Origin: Qipengyuania soli
GTDB taxonomy: Bacteria; Pseudomonadota; Alphaproteobacteria; Sphingomonadales; Sphingomonadaceae
Direction: 5' to 3'
NCBI RefSeq assembly: GCF_015529805.1
Contig: NZ_CP064654.1
Location: forward strand, 2,356,001 to 2,420,000
Length of the DNA: 64,000 nt
Positions within the stretch are counted from its first letter, which is position 1. Each line of letters begins with the position of its first letter. Under the pieces are notes generated by a model, which did not search any database, was not told the DNA's origin, and was given only the letters and a program-made list of their open reading frames with translations. Positions 19,342 through 29,308 of this stretch are shown here, piece by piece. The position numbers were made by a program, and so were the translations under genes.

Positions 19342-20043
19342 ATGTCAGCATTCAAGGAAGGCGATCCGACAACCCTCAACCGGCTCTATGGCCGCAGCCA
19401 GGGCAAGCCCCTGCGCGCAGGCCAACAGGAGCTGGTCGACCGCCTGTTGCCGCAGATCTCGGTTCCGGCAGAAGGGCCGGTGACGTCGGACTTGCTGTTC
19501 GGCTTCGACCGTCCGCTTCATTTCGAAATCGGCTTCGGCGGCGGGGAACACATGGCCGAACGCGCCGACATGCTGCCCGACCACGGCTTCATCGGTGCCG
19601 AACCCTTCGTCAACGGCGTCGCCCAGGCATTGACCCACGTCCGCGACCGGACGCTCGCCAATGTCCGCATCCATCATGGCGATGCGCTCGATGTCCTCAA
19701 GCGCGTGCCCGATGGGGCGCTGACCATGGTCTACCTTCTCCACCCCGATCCCTGGCCCAAGAACAAGCACGCCAAGCGGCGGATGATGAACGACGGGCCG
19801 GTGCGTATGATCGCCGACAAGCTCAAGCCCGGCGGCGAGTTCCGCTTCGGCACCGACCATGCGGTTTACCTGCGTCATGCACTGATGGTGATGCGCCGCT
19901 TCACCGACGAGTTCGAATGGGTGGTCGAGGGCCGGTCGAGCTGGGAAAACCGCCCCTCAGGCTGGCCCGAAACACGCTACGAACACAAGGCGCGCACGGT
20001 GTACGGCCACGAAGTCTGGTACTTCCGCTTCCGCCGCAAGTAG
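19342..20043 (+). CDS. trmB: tRNA (guanine-N7-)-methyltransferase
   Basis: TrmB makes 7-methylguanosine at position 46 of tRNAs using S-adenosylmethionine. The 233-residue protein, started at MSAFKEGDPTTLNRLYGRSQGK, has the SAM-binding LHFEIGFGGGEHMAE, the IGAEPFVNGV motif, and the signature HPDPWPKNKHAKRRMMN. The longer open frame upstream overlaps the receiver gene and is not family-like. Length is normal. Confidence 0.96.
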   Translation: MSAFKEGDPTTLNRLYGRSQGKPLRAGQQELVDRLLPQISVPAEGPVTSDLLFGFDRPLHFEIGFGGGEHMAERADMLPDHGFIGAEPFVNGVAQALTHVRDRTLANVRIHHGDALDVLKRVPDGALTMVYLLHPDPWPKNKHAKRRMMNDGPVRMIADKLKPGGEFRFGTDHAVYLRHALMVMRRFTDEFEWVVEGRSSWENRPSGWPETRYEHKARTVYGHEVWYFRFRRK

Positions 20044-20055
20044 GCCGGAAACAGA

Positions 20056-20084
20056 AAGGGCCGCCCCGACGGAGCGGCCCTTCC
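20056..20084. terminator. bidirectional terminator between trmB and the beta-barrel gene
   Basis: AAGGGCCGC (20056-20064) pairs with GCGGCCCTT (20074-20082) around a 9-base loop. It lies between the convergent trmB and outer-membrane gene, with A-rich sequence on one side and TTCCCTTATT on the other, so it can stop transcripts from both sides. Confidence 0.7.
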
Positions 20085-20101
20085 CTTATTGGATGCTAAT
20101 C

Positions 20102-20710
20102 TCAGAAGCGCAGGCCGAGCCCTGCGACGATCTGGTCCGTCGAGGCATCGCCGAAATCGGCGTCGGCGACGTTCTTGTACTTCGAACGACGGTATTCGAT
20201 GCGACCTTCGAGCGGTCCGGGCAGCTGCACCTGAACGCCGCCGCCGAAGCGCAGGCCGTCGGTGTTGTCCTTGAGGTCGGCGAGCGAACCTGCCGAAGTG
20301 AAGGCCTTGGTGTCGAGCGCGGTGTAGCCGACCTTGCCATAGGCCGCGATGCCCGGGGTCAGCGCGAAGCCGGCGCGGGCGCCCACATAGTACTGGCCAT
20401 TGGCTTCAAGGCCGTCGCGCGCGCCGCCGAAGCTGGAAGGAAACTGGGTCGATCCGGTGCTCGTCGAGATCTCGCCTTCGACGCCGACGAACGCGCTGCC
20501 GAGCGAAAGGTCGTAGCCCGCATTGACGCCGTAGACCGCCGAACTTGCATCGGCCGAGACGCTGCCGTCGCCGGAATCGACATTGAGGCCCTCATAGCCG
20601 CCCAGAACGCCGACATAGAGCCCACCGGGAGCGGTGGTGGCTTCCTGCGCCAAGGCGGGAGCAGCCATGCTGCCGAGTGCGATCGCGACCAGTGTGATTG
20701 TCTTCTTCAT
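20102..20710 (-). CDS. outer-membrane beta-barrel protein
   Basis: Started at MKKTITLVAIALGSMAAPALA, this 202-residue protein has a signal peptide cleaved after ALA and then alternating amphipathic strands typical of small OmpA/OmpW-like 8-stranded barrels (GLYVGVLGGYEGL, AVYGVNAGYDLSLGSAFVGVEGE, YYVGARAGFALTPGIAAYGKVGY, LEGRIEYRRSKYK). It ends in the outer-membrane signature phenylalanine (VAGLGLRF). No peptidoglycan-binding domain follows. Ligand and role are unknown. The frame is open far upstream, but the signal peptide fixes the start. Confidence 0.85.
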   Translation of the reverse strand: MKKTITLVAIALGSMAAPALAQEATTAPGGLYVGVLGGYEGLNVDSGDGSVSADASSAVYGVNAGYDLSLGSAFVGVEGEISTSTGSTQFPSSFGGARDGLEANGQYYVGARAGFALTPGIAAYGKVGYTALDTKAFTSAGSLADLKDNTDGLRFGGGVQVQLPGPLEGRIEYRRSKYKNVADADFGDASTDQIVAGLGLRF

Positions 20711-20885
20711 TGTCAGTCCTTTCGCGTGCTGACTTGTGCACGGAAGGGCTCGATTTCTCCCACCCGCTTGCGCGATGATGAACCGGATGGCGAATCCATG
20801 CCGGGGCGCGACGGAGCGACAGAAAAAGCAGAGGAACGGCTCATGACCTGCTACGCCGAGACATTCAGAGCAAAGGGGACCAGAG

Positions 20886-21557
20886 ATGGCTGACGGTACG
20901 ATCTTCATTCTTGGCGCGTCGCGCGGCATCGGGCTGGGACTGGTCCAGGAATTCCTCGCCCGCGGGTGGAAAGTCGTCGCGAGCGAACGGTCGCATAGCG
21001 AGAAGTTGCATGCGCTCGAGGGCAAGGGCGTGCAGATCGTCACTGCCGACGTCACCGATCCCGCCAGCTTCGCCAGCCTCCCCATCGCGGATGGAAGCCT
21101 CGATGCAATCATCGTCAATGCCGGAATCACCGGCGCTGCGCACCAGTCGGTGGAAAAGGCGACTGCCGACGAAGTGGCGCATGTCATGATGACCAATTCC
21201 TTCGGGCCTGCACGCGCGGCGAAGGCGCTGTTGCCCAAGCTCAAGGACGGCGGCACGCTCGGCTTCATGTCCTCGCTGATGGGCTCGATCGCCGACAGTT
21301 CGGGCGGATACGAGCTCTACCGGTCGAGCAAGGCGGCGCTCAATATGCTGGCAAAGGGCATTGCCGAACAGAATGCCGGGCCGCGCGGCATCGAGGTGCT
21401 GTCGCTGCACCCGGGCTGGGTGCAGACCGACATGGGAGGCCCCAACGCGACGCTGACCGTCGACGAGAGCGTCAACGGCCTCGCCAATGTCATCGAAGGA
21501 TCGGGCGGTGGCGGCTTCCGCTACATCGACTATAGCGGCCGCGAACTGCCCTTCTAG
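20886..21557 (+). CDS. short-chain dehydrogenase/reductase
   Basis: This 223-residue SDR has the nucleotide-binding GASRGIGLG near the N-terminus, the VNAG motif (IIVNAGITG), a catalytic serine in FMSSLMGS, and YRSSKAAL supplying the Tyr-x3-Lys pair. The C-terminal LHPGWVQTDMGG is typical of the classical family. It is short but complete. Substrate unknown. Its stop overlaps the stop of the convergent class V PLP enzyme by four bases. Confidence 0.9.
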   Translation: MADGTIFILGASRGIGLGLVQEFLARGWKVVASERSHSEKLHALEGKGVQIVTADVTDPASFASLPIADGSLDAIIVNAGITGAAHQSVEKATADEVAHVMMTNSFGPARAAKALLPKLKDGGTLGFMSSLMGSIADSSGGYELYRSSKAALNMLAKGIAEQNAGPRGIEVLSLHPGWVQTDMGGPNATLTVDESVNGLANVIEGSGGGGFRYIDYSGRELPF

Positions 21558-22696
21558 CCAAGGCAGGCCCTGAGCGAACCGATCAGCGCTTCGCGGTCGG
21601 CGTCACTGTTGTAGAGGTGTGGAGTAACGCGCAGCGACGCGCCGCGCAGCGATACGAACACGTGGTTGGCGGCGAGTGTCTCGGTCAGGCCATCAGGCAC
21701 GCCATCGGGAAATTCCAGCGCCAGGAAATGTGCGGCGCGGTTGCCGACGGGAGCAGCCAACAGACCCAGTTCGCGCGCCTCGGCCGCTATCGCTTCAGTC
21801 GAATCCGCCAAGGTTCCAGCGATCGCATCGACACCGAATTCGAGCAGGAAATCGATGGCGGCACCCGCCCCCATCAGCAGCGGCGGGTTCGATTTCTCGC
21901 CCATGTCGAACCGCCTCGCCCCCGGCTGGAAATCATCGCGATAGTCGACCAGCCGCGAAAAATCCTCGGACCCTGCACGATTGATCCAGTTGTGCTCGAT
22001 CGGTCGTCCCGCATGGTGCTTGGGATCGACATAGAGCATGCCGATGCCATAGGGTCCCATCAGCCACTTGTAGCACGCCGCCACCGCGAAATCGGGCCGA
22101 ACCGCTGCAAAGTCGATAGGCATCGCGCCAAGAGACTGCGTTAGGTCGAGGACGAGCGCCGCACCCATTGCGCGACATTTCTCGCCCACCGCGACGAGGT
22201 CGACCACTCGACCGTCGGCCCAGTGACAGTTCGGGAGAGCGACGATCCCGGTATCCTGGCCGATCGCGTCGAGCACCGCATCGGTCCAGCTGTCCTGCGA
22301 CGGGCGCTGCACCTGGACGACCTCTCCCCCGCATGTCCGCGCCAGTTCCTGCCAGGCATAGACGTTGGAGGGGAACTGGTCCGCCAGGGTGACGATCTTC
22401 TGACCCTTCGCCAATGACAGGTTCGCGGCTGCGATGGCCAGCGCGTAGCTGGCGGAGGGCACCACGGCTACGCAGTCCGCAGGGACGCCCGCAAGCCTTG
22501 CGGCACGGCTGCGGAAGTCCTCGGTGATCGAAAAGAAGTCGGCCGGGCGGTAATCCCATGGCTGCTGCTTCAGCCGAGCGCCACGTGCAACGGCCTCGCT
22601 CACATCATGCGACAGCGGCGCCATATAGGCGCAGTTGATGTAATGCACATCGTCGGGGATGGCGAAGCGGTGTCGCTGGGACCGTATCGCGCCCAT
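21554..22696 (-). CDS. class V aminotransferase-fold PLP enzyme
   Basis: The 380-residue protein resembles the cysteine desulfurase/isopenicillin-epimerase branch of fold-type I PLP enzymes: VPSASYALAIAAANL near residue 80, a histidine in LPNCHWADG, the aspartate in LVLDLTQSLGAMPID (PLP ring), and the Schiff-base lysine in VAACYKWLMGPYGIGMLY. The following RPIEHNWINRAGSEDF also fits. Substrate cannot be decided from sequence. It is distinct from the kynureninase at 34573, which is in the same fold class. The stop of maeB's start region lies 12 bases upstream, so the two may be co-transcribed. Confidence 0.85.
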   Translation of the reverse strand: MGAIRSQRHRFAIPDDVHYINCAYMAPLSHDVSEAVARGARLKQQPWDYRPADFFSITEDFRSRAARLAGVPADCVAVVPSASYALAIAAANLSLAKGQKIVTLADQFPSNVYAWQELARTCGGEVVQVQRPSQDSWTDAVLDAIGQDTGIVALPNCHWADGRVVDLVAVGEKCRAMGAALVLDLTQSLGAMPIDFAAVRPDFAVAACYKWLMGPYGIGMLYVDPKHHAGRPIEHNWINRAGSEDFSRLVDYRDDFQPGARRFDMGEKSNPPLLMGAGAAIDFLLEFGVDAIAGTLADSTEAIAAEARELGLLAAPVGNRAAHFLALEFPDGVPDGLTETLAANHVFVSLRGASLRVTPHLYNSDADREALIGSLRACLG

Positions 22697-22708
22697 TGCA
22701 GGAGGCGC

Positions 22709-24973
22709 CTAGCCGACGACCCCAGCCGCAGCGAGAACCGCCAGCGTCAGCACGTCGGGCGCAATGGCGGTCATCGGTGCGATCTGCACCGGCTTTTCCA
22801 TGCCGATCAGCATCGGACCGATGGTCGTCGCCCCAGCCAGTTCGCGCAGCAGCTTGGCCGAAAGATTGGCCGATTGCAGCCCGGGCATGATCAGCACATT
22901 GGCCGGACCCGAAAGGCGGCTGAAGGGATAGAGCTCCATCACCTTGGGGTTGAGCGCGGCGTCCGGGGCCATTTCGCCTTCGTACTCGAACTCGCACTCC
23001 TCGGCATCGAGTATGGCAACGGCATCGCGGATGTTGTCGAGCCACTGTCCCGAAGGATTGCCGAAGGTCGAATAGGACAGGAATGCCACACGCGGCTCGT
23101 GGCCCATGCGGCGCGCGACCGCTGCCGTTTCGCGGGCGATATGGGCCAGCTGCTCGGCAGTCGGGCGCTCGTTGATCGTCGTGTCGGCAAGGAAGGTCGT
23201 GTGGTTCTTGCCGATCATCAGGTGGATGCCGAAGGAGATCGCACCCGGCGCCGGATCGAGGACGCGAGCCACTTCTCGTGCGGTCTGTGCGAAGGTCCGC
23301 GTAAGGCCGGAAATCATGCCATCGCCGTGGCCAAGCGCGACCAGCAGGGCAGCAAAGACGTTGCGTTCCTGGTTGACCATCCGACCCACGTCACGCTCGG
23401 TGTAGCCGCGCCGCTGGAGCCGCTTGTAGAGATAGTCGACCATCGCCGGCACCTTGTCCGACACGGCCGAGTTCTCGATGATCCAGTCGTCCGGATCGTC
23501 CACTGCCAGTTCTACCAGCTTCTCGCGCACCTTCTCCGTGCGGCCGACGAGGATCGGAGTGCCATAGCCGAAGTCGCGGAACTGGATCGCGGCGCGCAGC
23601 ACCACGTCCTCTTCCGCCTCGGCGAAGACCATCCGCTTGGGATTGGCCTTGGCGAGCTCGTAGATATTGGTGAGCGCGGCCGTCGTCGGATTGAGGCGCG
23701 CCTTCAGCGAATGGCGGTACTCGTCGAAATCGGCGATCGGGGCCTGCGCGACGCCCGAATCCATCGCCGCCTTGGCCACTGCGCTCGAAACCACCTCCAT
23801 CAGACGAGGATCGAAGGGGGCCGGGATGATGTAATCCTCGCCGAACTGGTGGGTCACGCCATAGGCAGCCGCCACTTCCTCGGGCACGCGTTCGCGCGCG
23901 AGTTCGGCAATGGCGCGGGCGGCGGCAACCTTCATCTCCTCGTTGATTGCGGTCGCCTGTACGTCGAGCGCGCCGCGGAAGATGAAGGGGAAACCGAGGA
24001 CGTTGTTGACCTGGTTCGGATAGTCCGACCGCCCAGTTGCAATAATTGCGTCGGGGCGCACGGCCTTGGCTTCTTCCGGCATGATTTCCGGCGTCGGGTT
24101 GGCCATGGCGAAGATGATCGGCTTGTCGGCCATCCTGGCGACCCATTCGGGCTTCAATGCCCCTGCGGCGCTGAGACCCAGGAAGATGTCGGCGCCCACC
24201 AGCGCTTCCTCCAGGCTGCGTGCCTCGGTTGCCACGGCGTGTGCGCTCTTCCACTGGTCGATGCCTTCGCGACCCGGATAGATCGGGCCCGAGCGGTCGC
24301 AGACGATGACATTCTCGTGCGGCACGCCGACCGACTTGATCAGCGCGGTACAGGCGAGCGCCGAGGCACCCGCCCCGTTCACGACCATGCGCACGTCCTT
24401 CAGATCGCGGCCGGTCAGGTGGCAGGCGTTGATGAGGCCGGCAGTGGCGATGATGGCAGTGCCATGCTGGTCGTCATGCATGACGGGAATGTTCATCCGC
24501 TCGCGCAGGGCCTGCTCGATGATGAAGCATTCGGGTGCGGCGATGTCCTCGAGATTGATGCCGCCGAAACTCGGCTCCATCAGCGCCACGGCTTCGATGA
24601 ACTTGTCCGGATCCTCGGTGGCGAGCTCGATGTCGATCGAATCGACGTCGGCGAAGCGCTTGAACAGGACCGCCTTGCCTTCCATCACCGGCTTCGACGC
24701 CAGCGCGCCGAGATTGCCCAGGCCGAGGATGGCGGTGCCGTTGGAAATGACTGCGACGAGGTTCGAACGGGCGGTGTACTTCGCCGCCAGCGACGGGTCG
24801 GCAGCAATCGCTTCGACGGGGGCCGCAACGCCGGGCGAGTAGGCCAGGCTCAGGTCGCGCTGGGTCGCCATGGGCTTGCTGGCGATGATCTCGATCTTAC
24901 CCGGTCGGATCGTCTCGTGGTAAAACAGCGCCTCGCGCGTGGTGAAACCGGTCGGCTTTTCGTCGGACATCAT
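22709..24973 (-). CDS. maeB: NADP-dependent malic enzyme with phosphotransacetylase-like domain
   Basis: A 754-residue MaeB-type malic enzyme, which oxidatively decarboxylates malate to pyruvate and supplies NADPH. The N-terminal malic domain shows LAYSPGVAAPVEAI and SNGTAILGLGNLGALASKPVMEGKAVLFKRF; the NAD(P)-binding domain has VVNGAGASALAC and ANPTPEI. From about residue 430 a phosphate-acetyl/butaryl-transferase-like domain follows (RMVFAEAEEDVVLRAA, PLPYSMP-region, MPGLQSANLSAKLL). In this family the C-terminal domain is thought to be regulatory (acetyl-CoA response). Length is standard for the hybrid form. Confidence 0.95.
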   Translation of the reverse strand: MMSDEKPTGFTTREALFYHETIRPGKIEIIASKPMATQRDLSLAYSPGVAAPVEAIAADPSLAAKYTARSNLVAVISNGTAILGLGNLGALASKPVMEGKAVLFKRFADVDSIDIELATEDPDKFIEAVALMEPSFGGINLEDIAAPECFIIEQALRERMNIPVMHDDQHGTAIIATAGLINACHLTGRDLKDVRMVVNGAGASALACTALIKSVGVPHENVIVCDRSGPIYPGREGIDQWKSAHAVATEARSLEEALVGADIFLGLSAAGALKPEWVARMADKPIIFAMANPTPEIMPEEAKAVRPDAIIATGRSDYPNQVNNVLGFPFIFRGALDVQATAINEEMKVAAARAIAELARERVPEEVAAAYGVTHQFGEDYIIPAPFDPRLMEVVSSAVAKAAMDSGVAQAPIADFDEYRHSLKARLNPTTAALTNIYELAKANPKRMVFAEAEEDVVLRAAIQFRDFGYGTPILVGRTEKVREKLVELAVDDPDDWIIENSAVSDKVPAMVDYLYKRLQRRGYTERDVGRMVNQERNVFAALLVALGHGDGMISGLTRTFAQTAREVARVLDPAPGAISFGIHLMIGKNHTTFLADTTINERPTAEQLAHIARETAAVARRMGHEPRVAFLSYSTFGNPSGQWLDNIRDAVAILDAEECEFEYEGEMAPDAALNPKVMELYPFSRLSGPANVLIMPGLQSANLSAKLLRELAGATTIGPMLIGMEKPVQIAPMTAIAPDVLTLAVLAAAGVVG

Positions 24974-25088
24974 ATTCCTCTAGTCGCTTGGGGGCTGCCC
25001 TAACGTCACTTCGGAAGGAGTCATAGGGTCAATGCACCTGCGCCAAATTTCTTGACGCTCCGGATGCCGGGCATAGCAGTCTGTCGCG

Positions 25089-25796
25089 ATGGCTGATGAA
25101 ACCCACGAATCAGGCGCAACCGAGGCGCGGATTGCGCAGTTGGAGGCGCGGCTCACCGAAATCGACCAGACGGGCAAGCGGGGCGGCATGGTGGATCGGG
25201 TGATGCGATACCTGCCCCTGCTGGCGCTTGGGAATGCCTTCGTCGCCGCGCCCGCGATGATCATATCGGTGGCTGTGGCCTATTTCGCTTTCGAGCAGGC
25301 CGAAGCGACGAAGAAAATGCAGATCGCAGAAGTCTGGCCGCGTGTGACCTACTCGACTTCGAACATGGACGAAGAAGGCGAGTCCGACATCAAGCTGGCA
25401 CTGCTCAACAAGGGTGTCGGCCCTGCAATCGTCCGCGGGATGCAGGTAAGTTACAAGGGCAAATCCTACGTCGATTTCCGATCCATCCTTGCCGATTGCT
25501 GTTCAGGCGATGCGCAAAATCTCTCCATCGGGATTGGCACGGTCAACGGTGAAGTGATCCGCCCTGGCGAGGAAATGATGTTCGCCGTCCTGCCGCGCAG
25601 TGAGCAGAACTCCGAGGCGTGGGAGAGGTTCAACTCCGAACGATTCCAGCTTGAAATCGCCACCTGCTATTGCTCGGTTTTCGATGCTTGCTGGGTGGAT
25701 GACGGAACTTCGAACGAACCGCTCGAGGTCAAGCAATGTCCGGTGGAATGGACCCAATACACCGGTTTTCCCCAAAGCGCTGGCAACGGGTCATGA
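25089..25796 (+). CDS. membrane-anchored protein of unknown function
   Basis: I do not recognise this 235-residue protein. It has a short N-terminal coiled-coil-like stretch (EARIAQLEARLTEIDQ, residues 11-26), one transmembrane helix (about 43-67, LLALGNAFVAAPAMIISVAVAYFAF), and a soluble C-terminal domain of about 160 residues with beta-rich pattern (IKLALLNKGVGPAIVRGMQVSYKGKSYVDF). Seven cysteines are present, including a CC pair (ADCCSGD), CYC and DAC. Divergent from maeB; ends 32 bases before mutS, so it may be co-transcribed with it. Confidence 0.7.
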   Translation: MADETHESGATEARIAQLEARLTEIDQTGKRGGMVDRVMRYLPLLALGNAFVAAPAMIISVAVAYFAFEQAEATKKMQIAEVWPRVTYSTSNMDEEGESDIKLALLNKGVGPAIVRGMQVSYKGKSYVDFRSILADCCSGDAQNLSIGIGTVNGEVIRPGEEMMFAVLPRSEQNSEAWERFNSERFQLEIATCYCSVFDACWVDDGTSNEPLEVKQCPVEWTQYTGFPQSAGNGS

Positions 25797-25828
25797 CCCA
25801 CGGGCGATGACTCGATAAGCGGGAAGCC

Positions 25829-28453
25829 ATGTCCGGCCAGCCCACCCCGATGATGCAGCAATATCTCGCCTTGAAGCGCGAGGCGGGCGATGCGCTGCTG
25901 TTCTACCGCATGGGCGATTTCTTCGAACTGTTCTTCGACGACGCGAAAGTGGCCTCGGGTGTGCTCGACATCGCGCTCACCAGCCGCGGCGAGCATGGCG
26001 GGGAGCCGGTGCCGATGTGCGGTGTGCCGGTACACGCGGCGGAAGGTTACCTCGCGCGGCTGATCAAGGCAGGATGCCGCGTGGCCATTGCCGAACAGAC
26101 CGAAACGCCCGACGAGGCCAAGGTCAGGGCCAAGCGCGAGGGACTGCCCTCGTCCAAGGTGCTGGTCGCCCGCGACATCGTGCGCTTCGTCACTGCAGGT
26201 ACCCTCACGGAAGAGGCTCTGCTCGAACCGCGGCGGGCGAACCTGCTGGTCGCAGTGGCACCGGTGCGCGACGGGATCGGGCTTGCAGCGTGCGATATCT
26301 CGACCGGCCGGATGGAGCTGGAGCAATGTCGACCCGAGGCGATCGACGCAGCGCTGGCGCGCCTCGGGGCGAGCGAGGTGGTGGCCCCCGACGACTGGGA
26401 AGACGCGCCTTTCGGCACAATTTCCCGCCCGCGTTCGGATTTCCGCAGTGAAGAGGGCGAGGCGCGGCTGAAGGCGCTCCATGGAATCGCAACGCTCGAC
26501 GGGCTGGGCGACTTCACCCGCCCGATGCTGGCTGCAGCAGCCGGCCTCGTCGCCTATCTCGACCACGCCGGTCGGGGCAAATTGCCCTTCCTCCTGCCGC
26601 CGGTTGCGCGCAGTACTGGTGCGCACCTCGCGATGGATGCCGCGACACGCACCAGTCTCGAAATCCTGCAAGCGCAGGGCGGAGGTCGCGAGGGAAGCCT
26701 CATCGCCTGCATCGACCGCTGCGTTACCGGCGCGGGCGCGCGCCAGCTGGCTGAAGACCTCTCCGCGCCGCTCGCAGATGCCAAGGCGATCGAGGCGCGC
26801 CTCGCAGCCGTGCACCACTTCCATGCCGATCCGCTCCTGCGCGCCGACCTGCGAGCAATGCTCAGGCAAGCGCCCGATATCGGTCGCGCGCTCGGCCGCA
26901 TCGTGGCGGGCCGGGGATCGCCCCGTGACCTTGGCCAGATCCGCGACGGGCTCTCGGAGGCACGACGGATCCGCGATATCCTACAGTCCAGTCCGGACCT
27001 GCCGGAGCTTCTGCAGGACGCCACGTCAGCGCTGGGTGGCCATGCAGCCCTTGTCGACCACCTCGCCCGTGCGCTCGTCGCTTCCCCCCCGACCGAGCGC
27101 CAACAGGGCGGCTTCATCGCGCCGGGCTACGACCATGCGCTCGATGCCCTGCGCGAAACCAGCGGCAACGCCCGCCGCGCCATTGCCGCGCTGGAAGCGA
27201 AGTATCGCGACGAGACCGGCACCCCCTCGCTCAAGATCAAGCACAACAAGGTGCTCGGCTATTTCATCGAAGTGCCTGCCAAGCATGGCGACAAGCTGAT
27301 GGCACCCGGCAGCGGCTTCAGCCATCGCCAGACCATGGCGGGCGCGGTCCGTTTCAACTCGCTCGGCCTGCACGAGGAGGCGAGCCGCATTGCCGAAGCG
27401 GGCGGCCACGCCCTGGCCGCCGAGGAAGCGCATTTCGAGGAGCTCGTTGGCGAGATATTCGCAGCGCGCGAAGCCATCGCGGCAACCGCCGCCGCCTTGG
27501 CGCGGATCGACGTCAGCGCTGCCCTGGCGGAGCGTGCCGTTGAAGACGACTGGGCGCGTCCCGAAGTCATCGACCAGCCTTGCCTTGAGGTTGTCGGTGG
27601 GCGCCACCCGGTGGTCGAGCAGGCCCTGGCGCGCGGCGGCGAGCGTTTCGTCGCCAATGACTGCCGACTGGGGAACGACGATCGCCTGTGGCTGATCGGG
27701 GGCCCCAATATGGGCGGCAAGTCGACCTTCCTCAGGCAGAACGCGCTGATCGTCCTCCTCGCCCAGGCGGGAAGCTACGTCCCGGCAAGCTCTGCGAGGG
27801 TGGGTATTGCGGACCGCCTCTTCAGCCGGGTCGGAGCGTCAGACAATCTCGCCCGTGGCCGTTCGACCTTCATGGTCGAGATGGTCGAAACCGCCGCCAT
27901 CCTGAGCCAGGCGACAGAGCGCAGTTTCGTCATCCTCGACGAGGTCGGTCGTGGCACATCGACCTACGATGGCATGGCGCTCGCCTGGGCGGTGGTCGAG
28001 GCGGTGCACGAACAATTGAAATGCCGCTGCCTGTTCGCCACGCACTATCACGAGCTCTCGCGCCTCGCCGACACATGCGATGCGCTGAGCCTCCACCATG
28101 TTCGTGCACGCGAATGGAAGGGCGATCTCGTGCTGCTCCATGAACTTGCCGGCGGAGCGGCAGACCGTAGCTACGGCCTCGATGTGGCGCGTCTTGCGGG
28201 CGTGCCGCAGCCGGTCATCAAGCGCGCCCGCGCCGTCCTCGACAAGCTCGAGAAGGGGCGTGCCGAGACAGGCGGACTGGCGGCGGGCCTTGGCGACCTC
28301 CCGCTATTTGCAGTGACGGCGGCGACCGCGGAAGCGAAGGTGGATGGCCTACGGGAGGCCCTAAGGGAACTCGACCTTGATTCGCTCAGCCCGCGCGAGG
28401 CGCTTGAAAAACTCTACCAATTCAAGGCCGAAGCAAACGAAACGAAGGCTTAA
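25829..28453 (+). CDS. mutS: DNA mismatch repair ATPase MutS
   Basis: MutS recognises mispaired or looped bases and recruits MutL. The 874-residue protein opens with the mismatch-binding domain ([28 protein letters not shown], with the Phe-x-Glu motif in [11 protein letters not shown]), then connector, lever ([14 protein letters not shown]) and the ATPase with Walker [11 protein letters not shown] at 624-633, Walker [14 protein letters not shown], and a histidine in [10 protein letters not shown]-terminal dimerisation tail ends the protein. MutL is not in the window. Confidence 0.98.
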   Translation: MSGQPTPMMQQYLALKREAGDALLFYRMGDFFELFFDDAKVASGVLDIALTSRGEHGGEPVPMCGVPVHAAEGYLARLIKAGCRVAIAEQTETPDEAKVRAKREGLPSSKVLVARDIVRFVTAGTLTEEALLEPRRANLLVAVAPVRDGIGLAACDISTGRMELEQCRPEAIDAALARLGASEVVAPDDWEDAPFGTISRPRSDFRSEEGEARLKALHGIATLDGLGDFTRPMLAAAAGLVAYLDHAGRGKLPFLLPPVARSTGAHLAMDAATRTSLEILQAQGGGREGSLIACIDRCVTGAGARQLAEDLSAPLADAKAIEARLAAVHHFHADPLLRADLRAMLRQAPDIGRALGRIVAGRGSPRDLGQIRDGLSEARRIRDILQSSPDLPELLQDATSALGGHAALVDHLARALVASPPTERQQGGFIAPGYDHALDALRETSGNARRAIAALEAKYRDETGTPSLKIKHNKVLGYFIEVPAKHGDKLMAPGSGFSHRQTMAGAVRFNSLGLHEEASRIAEAGGHALAAEEAHFEELVGEIFAAREAIAATAAALARIDVSAALAERAVEDDWARPEVIDQPCLEVVGGRHPVVEQALARGGERFVANDCRLGNDDRLWLIGGPNMGGKSTFLRQNALIVLLAQAGSYVPASSARVGIADRLFSRVGASDNLARGRSTFMVEMVETAAILSQATERSFVILDEVGRGTSTYDGMALAWAVVEAVHEQLKCRCLFATHYHELSRLADTCDALSLHHVRAREWKGDLVLLHELAGGAADRSYGLDVARLAGVPQPVIKRARAVLDKLEKGRAETGGLAAGLGDLPLFAVTAATAEAKVDGLREALRELDLDSLSPREALEKLYQFKAEANETKA

Positions 28454-28478
28454 CCGCGTTCTTCTATAGTCACCGGTC

Positions 28479-28853
28479 ATGGAAGACGGGCTGTTTACCA
28501 ATCAGGGCAAGAAGCTCCTTTTCGTGGCCATTTTCCTGGTGCTGGTCGCAGCACTGGTTGGCGGCGAAGAGGACCCGGGCATGATCGCGCAGATCAGCGA
28601 CCAGGAAGGCACGCAATCCGCGCCGACGGCCAGTGTTGCGAGCGCCAGCACCTATTCCGAGCCCGAAGTAGTTGTACGTGATCCCCGCCCGGTCGAGCGG
28701 CCGAGTGCGAGTGATACGAGCCTCGAAGACTGGTACGCCGAAGCAGGCCCCTCCGAACCGGTCGATCCGCAGCCGGTCGATGAAAGCTACCTCATCAATG
28801 ACACCCAGCCCGCCGTCAGTGCCGAGCCGCAAGGCGGGGACTACGAGTTCTGA
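28479..28853 (+). CDS. small membrane-anchored acidic protein, unknown
   Basis: A 124-residue protein of unknown function. One hydrophobic helix (residues 9-26, KLLFVAIFLVLVAALVGG) is followed by an acidic, Ser/Ala/Pro-rich tail with repeated EP, VDPQPVD-type turns and no predicted fold. It lies 25 bases behind mutS and 34 bases before the DUF202 gene, so a mutS-linked unit is possible. The composition resembles a periplasmic linker or a tail of a membrane protein, but no function can be assigned. Confidence 0.6.
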   Translation: MEDGLFTNQGKKLLFVAIFLVLVAALVGGEEDPGMIAQISDQEGTQSAPTASVASASTYSEPEVVVRDPRPVERPSASDTSLEDWYAEAGPSEPVDPQPVDESYLINDTQPAVSAEPQGGDYEF

Positions 28854-28887
28854 GGAACCCCCCGCCCCGCTCACCCATTCCTAGGGC

Positions 28888-29304
28888 ATGGCGCAGGCAG
28901 ATCCCGAAGACGACGACATAGATAAAAGCACCGCCTGGGCGGAATTGCGCACCGATCTCGCCGAAGATCGCAACATCATGGCGATGGAGCGCACTTTCGC
29001 CGGATGGATGAGAACCGCATTCGCAGCGATCGGTATCGGTCTGGCATTCAAGGCATTGTTCGGAGCTTTCGATCCGCCTTGGCTTGCAAAGGCCATAGCC
29101 ACCGTTTTCATCCTGTCGGGAGGTTGGCTGGCGGTAACCGCACAGCGTCGCGCCTGCGCCACGCTGGACAGGCTCGACGCGCACCGGTTCGAGGCCATAT
29201 CGACCCCGAACTTTCGTGTGCTCGCCTATAGCGTGGCGGCGGGGTCGCTGATCCTCACCGCCGGACTATGGATCCTGAACGACGGCTCCCTGCACGCCGG
29301 TTGA
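28888..29304 (+). CDS. DUF202 (YidH-like) membrane protein
   Basis: The 138-residue protein fits the DUF202/YidH family: an N-terminal hydrophilic stretch with DLAEDRNIMAMERTFAGWMRTAFAAIGIGLAF (the conserved ERTxLAWxRT-like segment), and three hydrophobic helices at about 37-58, 68-86 and 113-131. The family is widespread and its role is unsettled. It converges with a small acidic protein gene. Confidence 0.8.
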   Translation: MAQADPEDDDIDKSTAWAELRTDLAEDRNIMAMERTFAGWMRTAFAAIGIGLAFKALFGAFDPPWLAKAIATVFILSGGWLAVTAQRRACATLDRLDAHRFEAISTPNFRVLAYSVAAGSLILTAGLWILNDGSLHAG

Positions 29305-29308
29305 CGGC

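Noticed and set aside
22607-25003. 798-codon plus-strand ORF opposite maeB
   Set aside because: It is antisense to a clear full-length malic enzyme, has His/Asp/Arg-rich translation with no motifs, and arises from high-GC codon bias.
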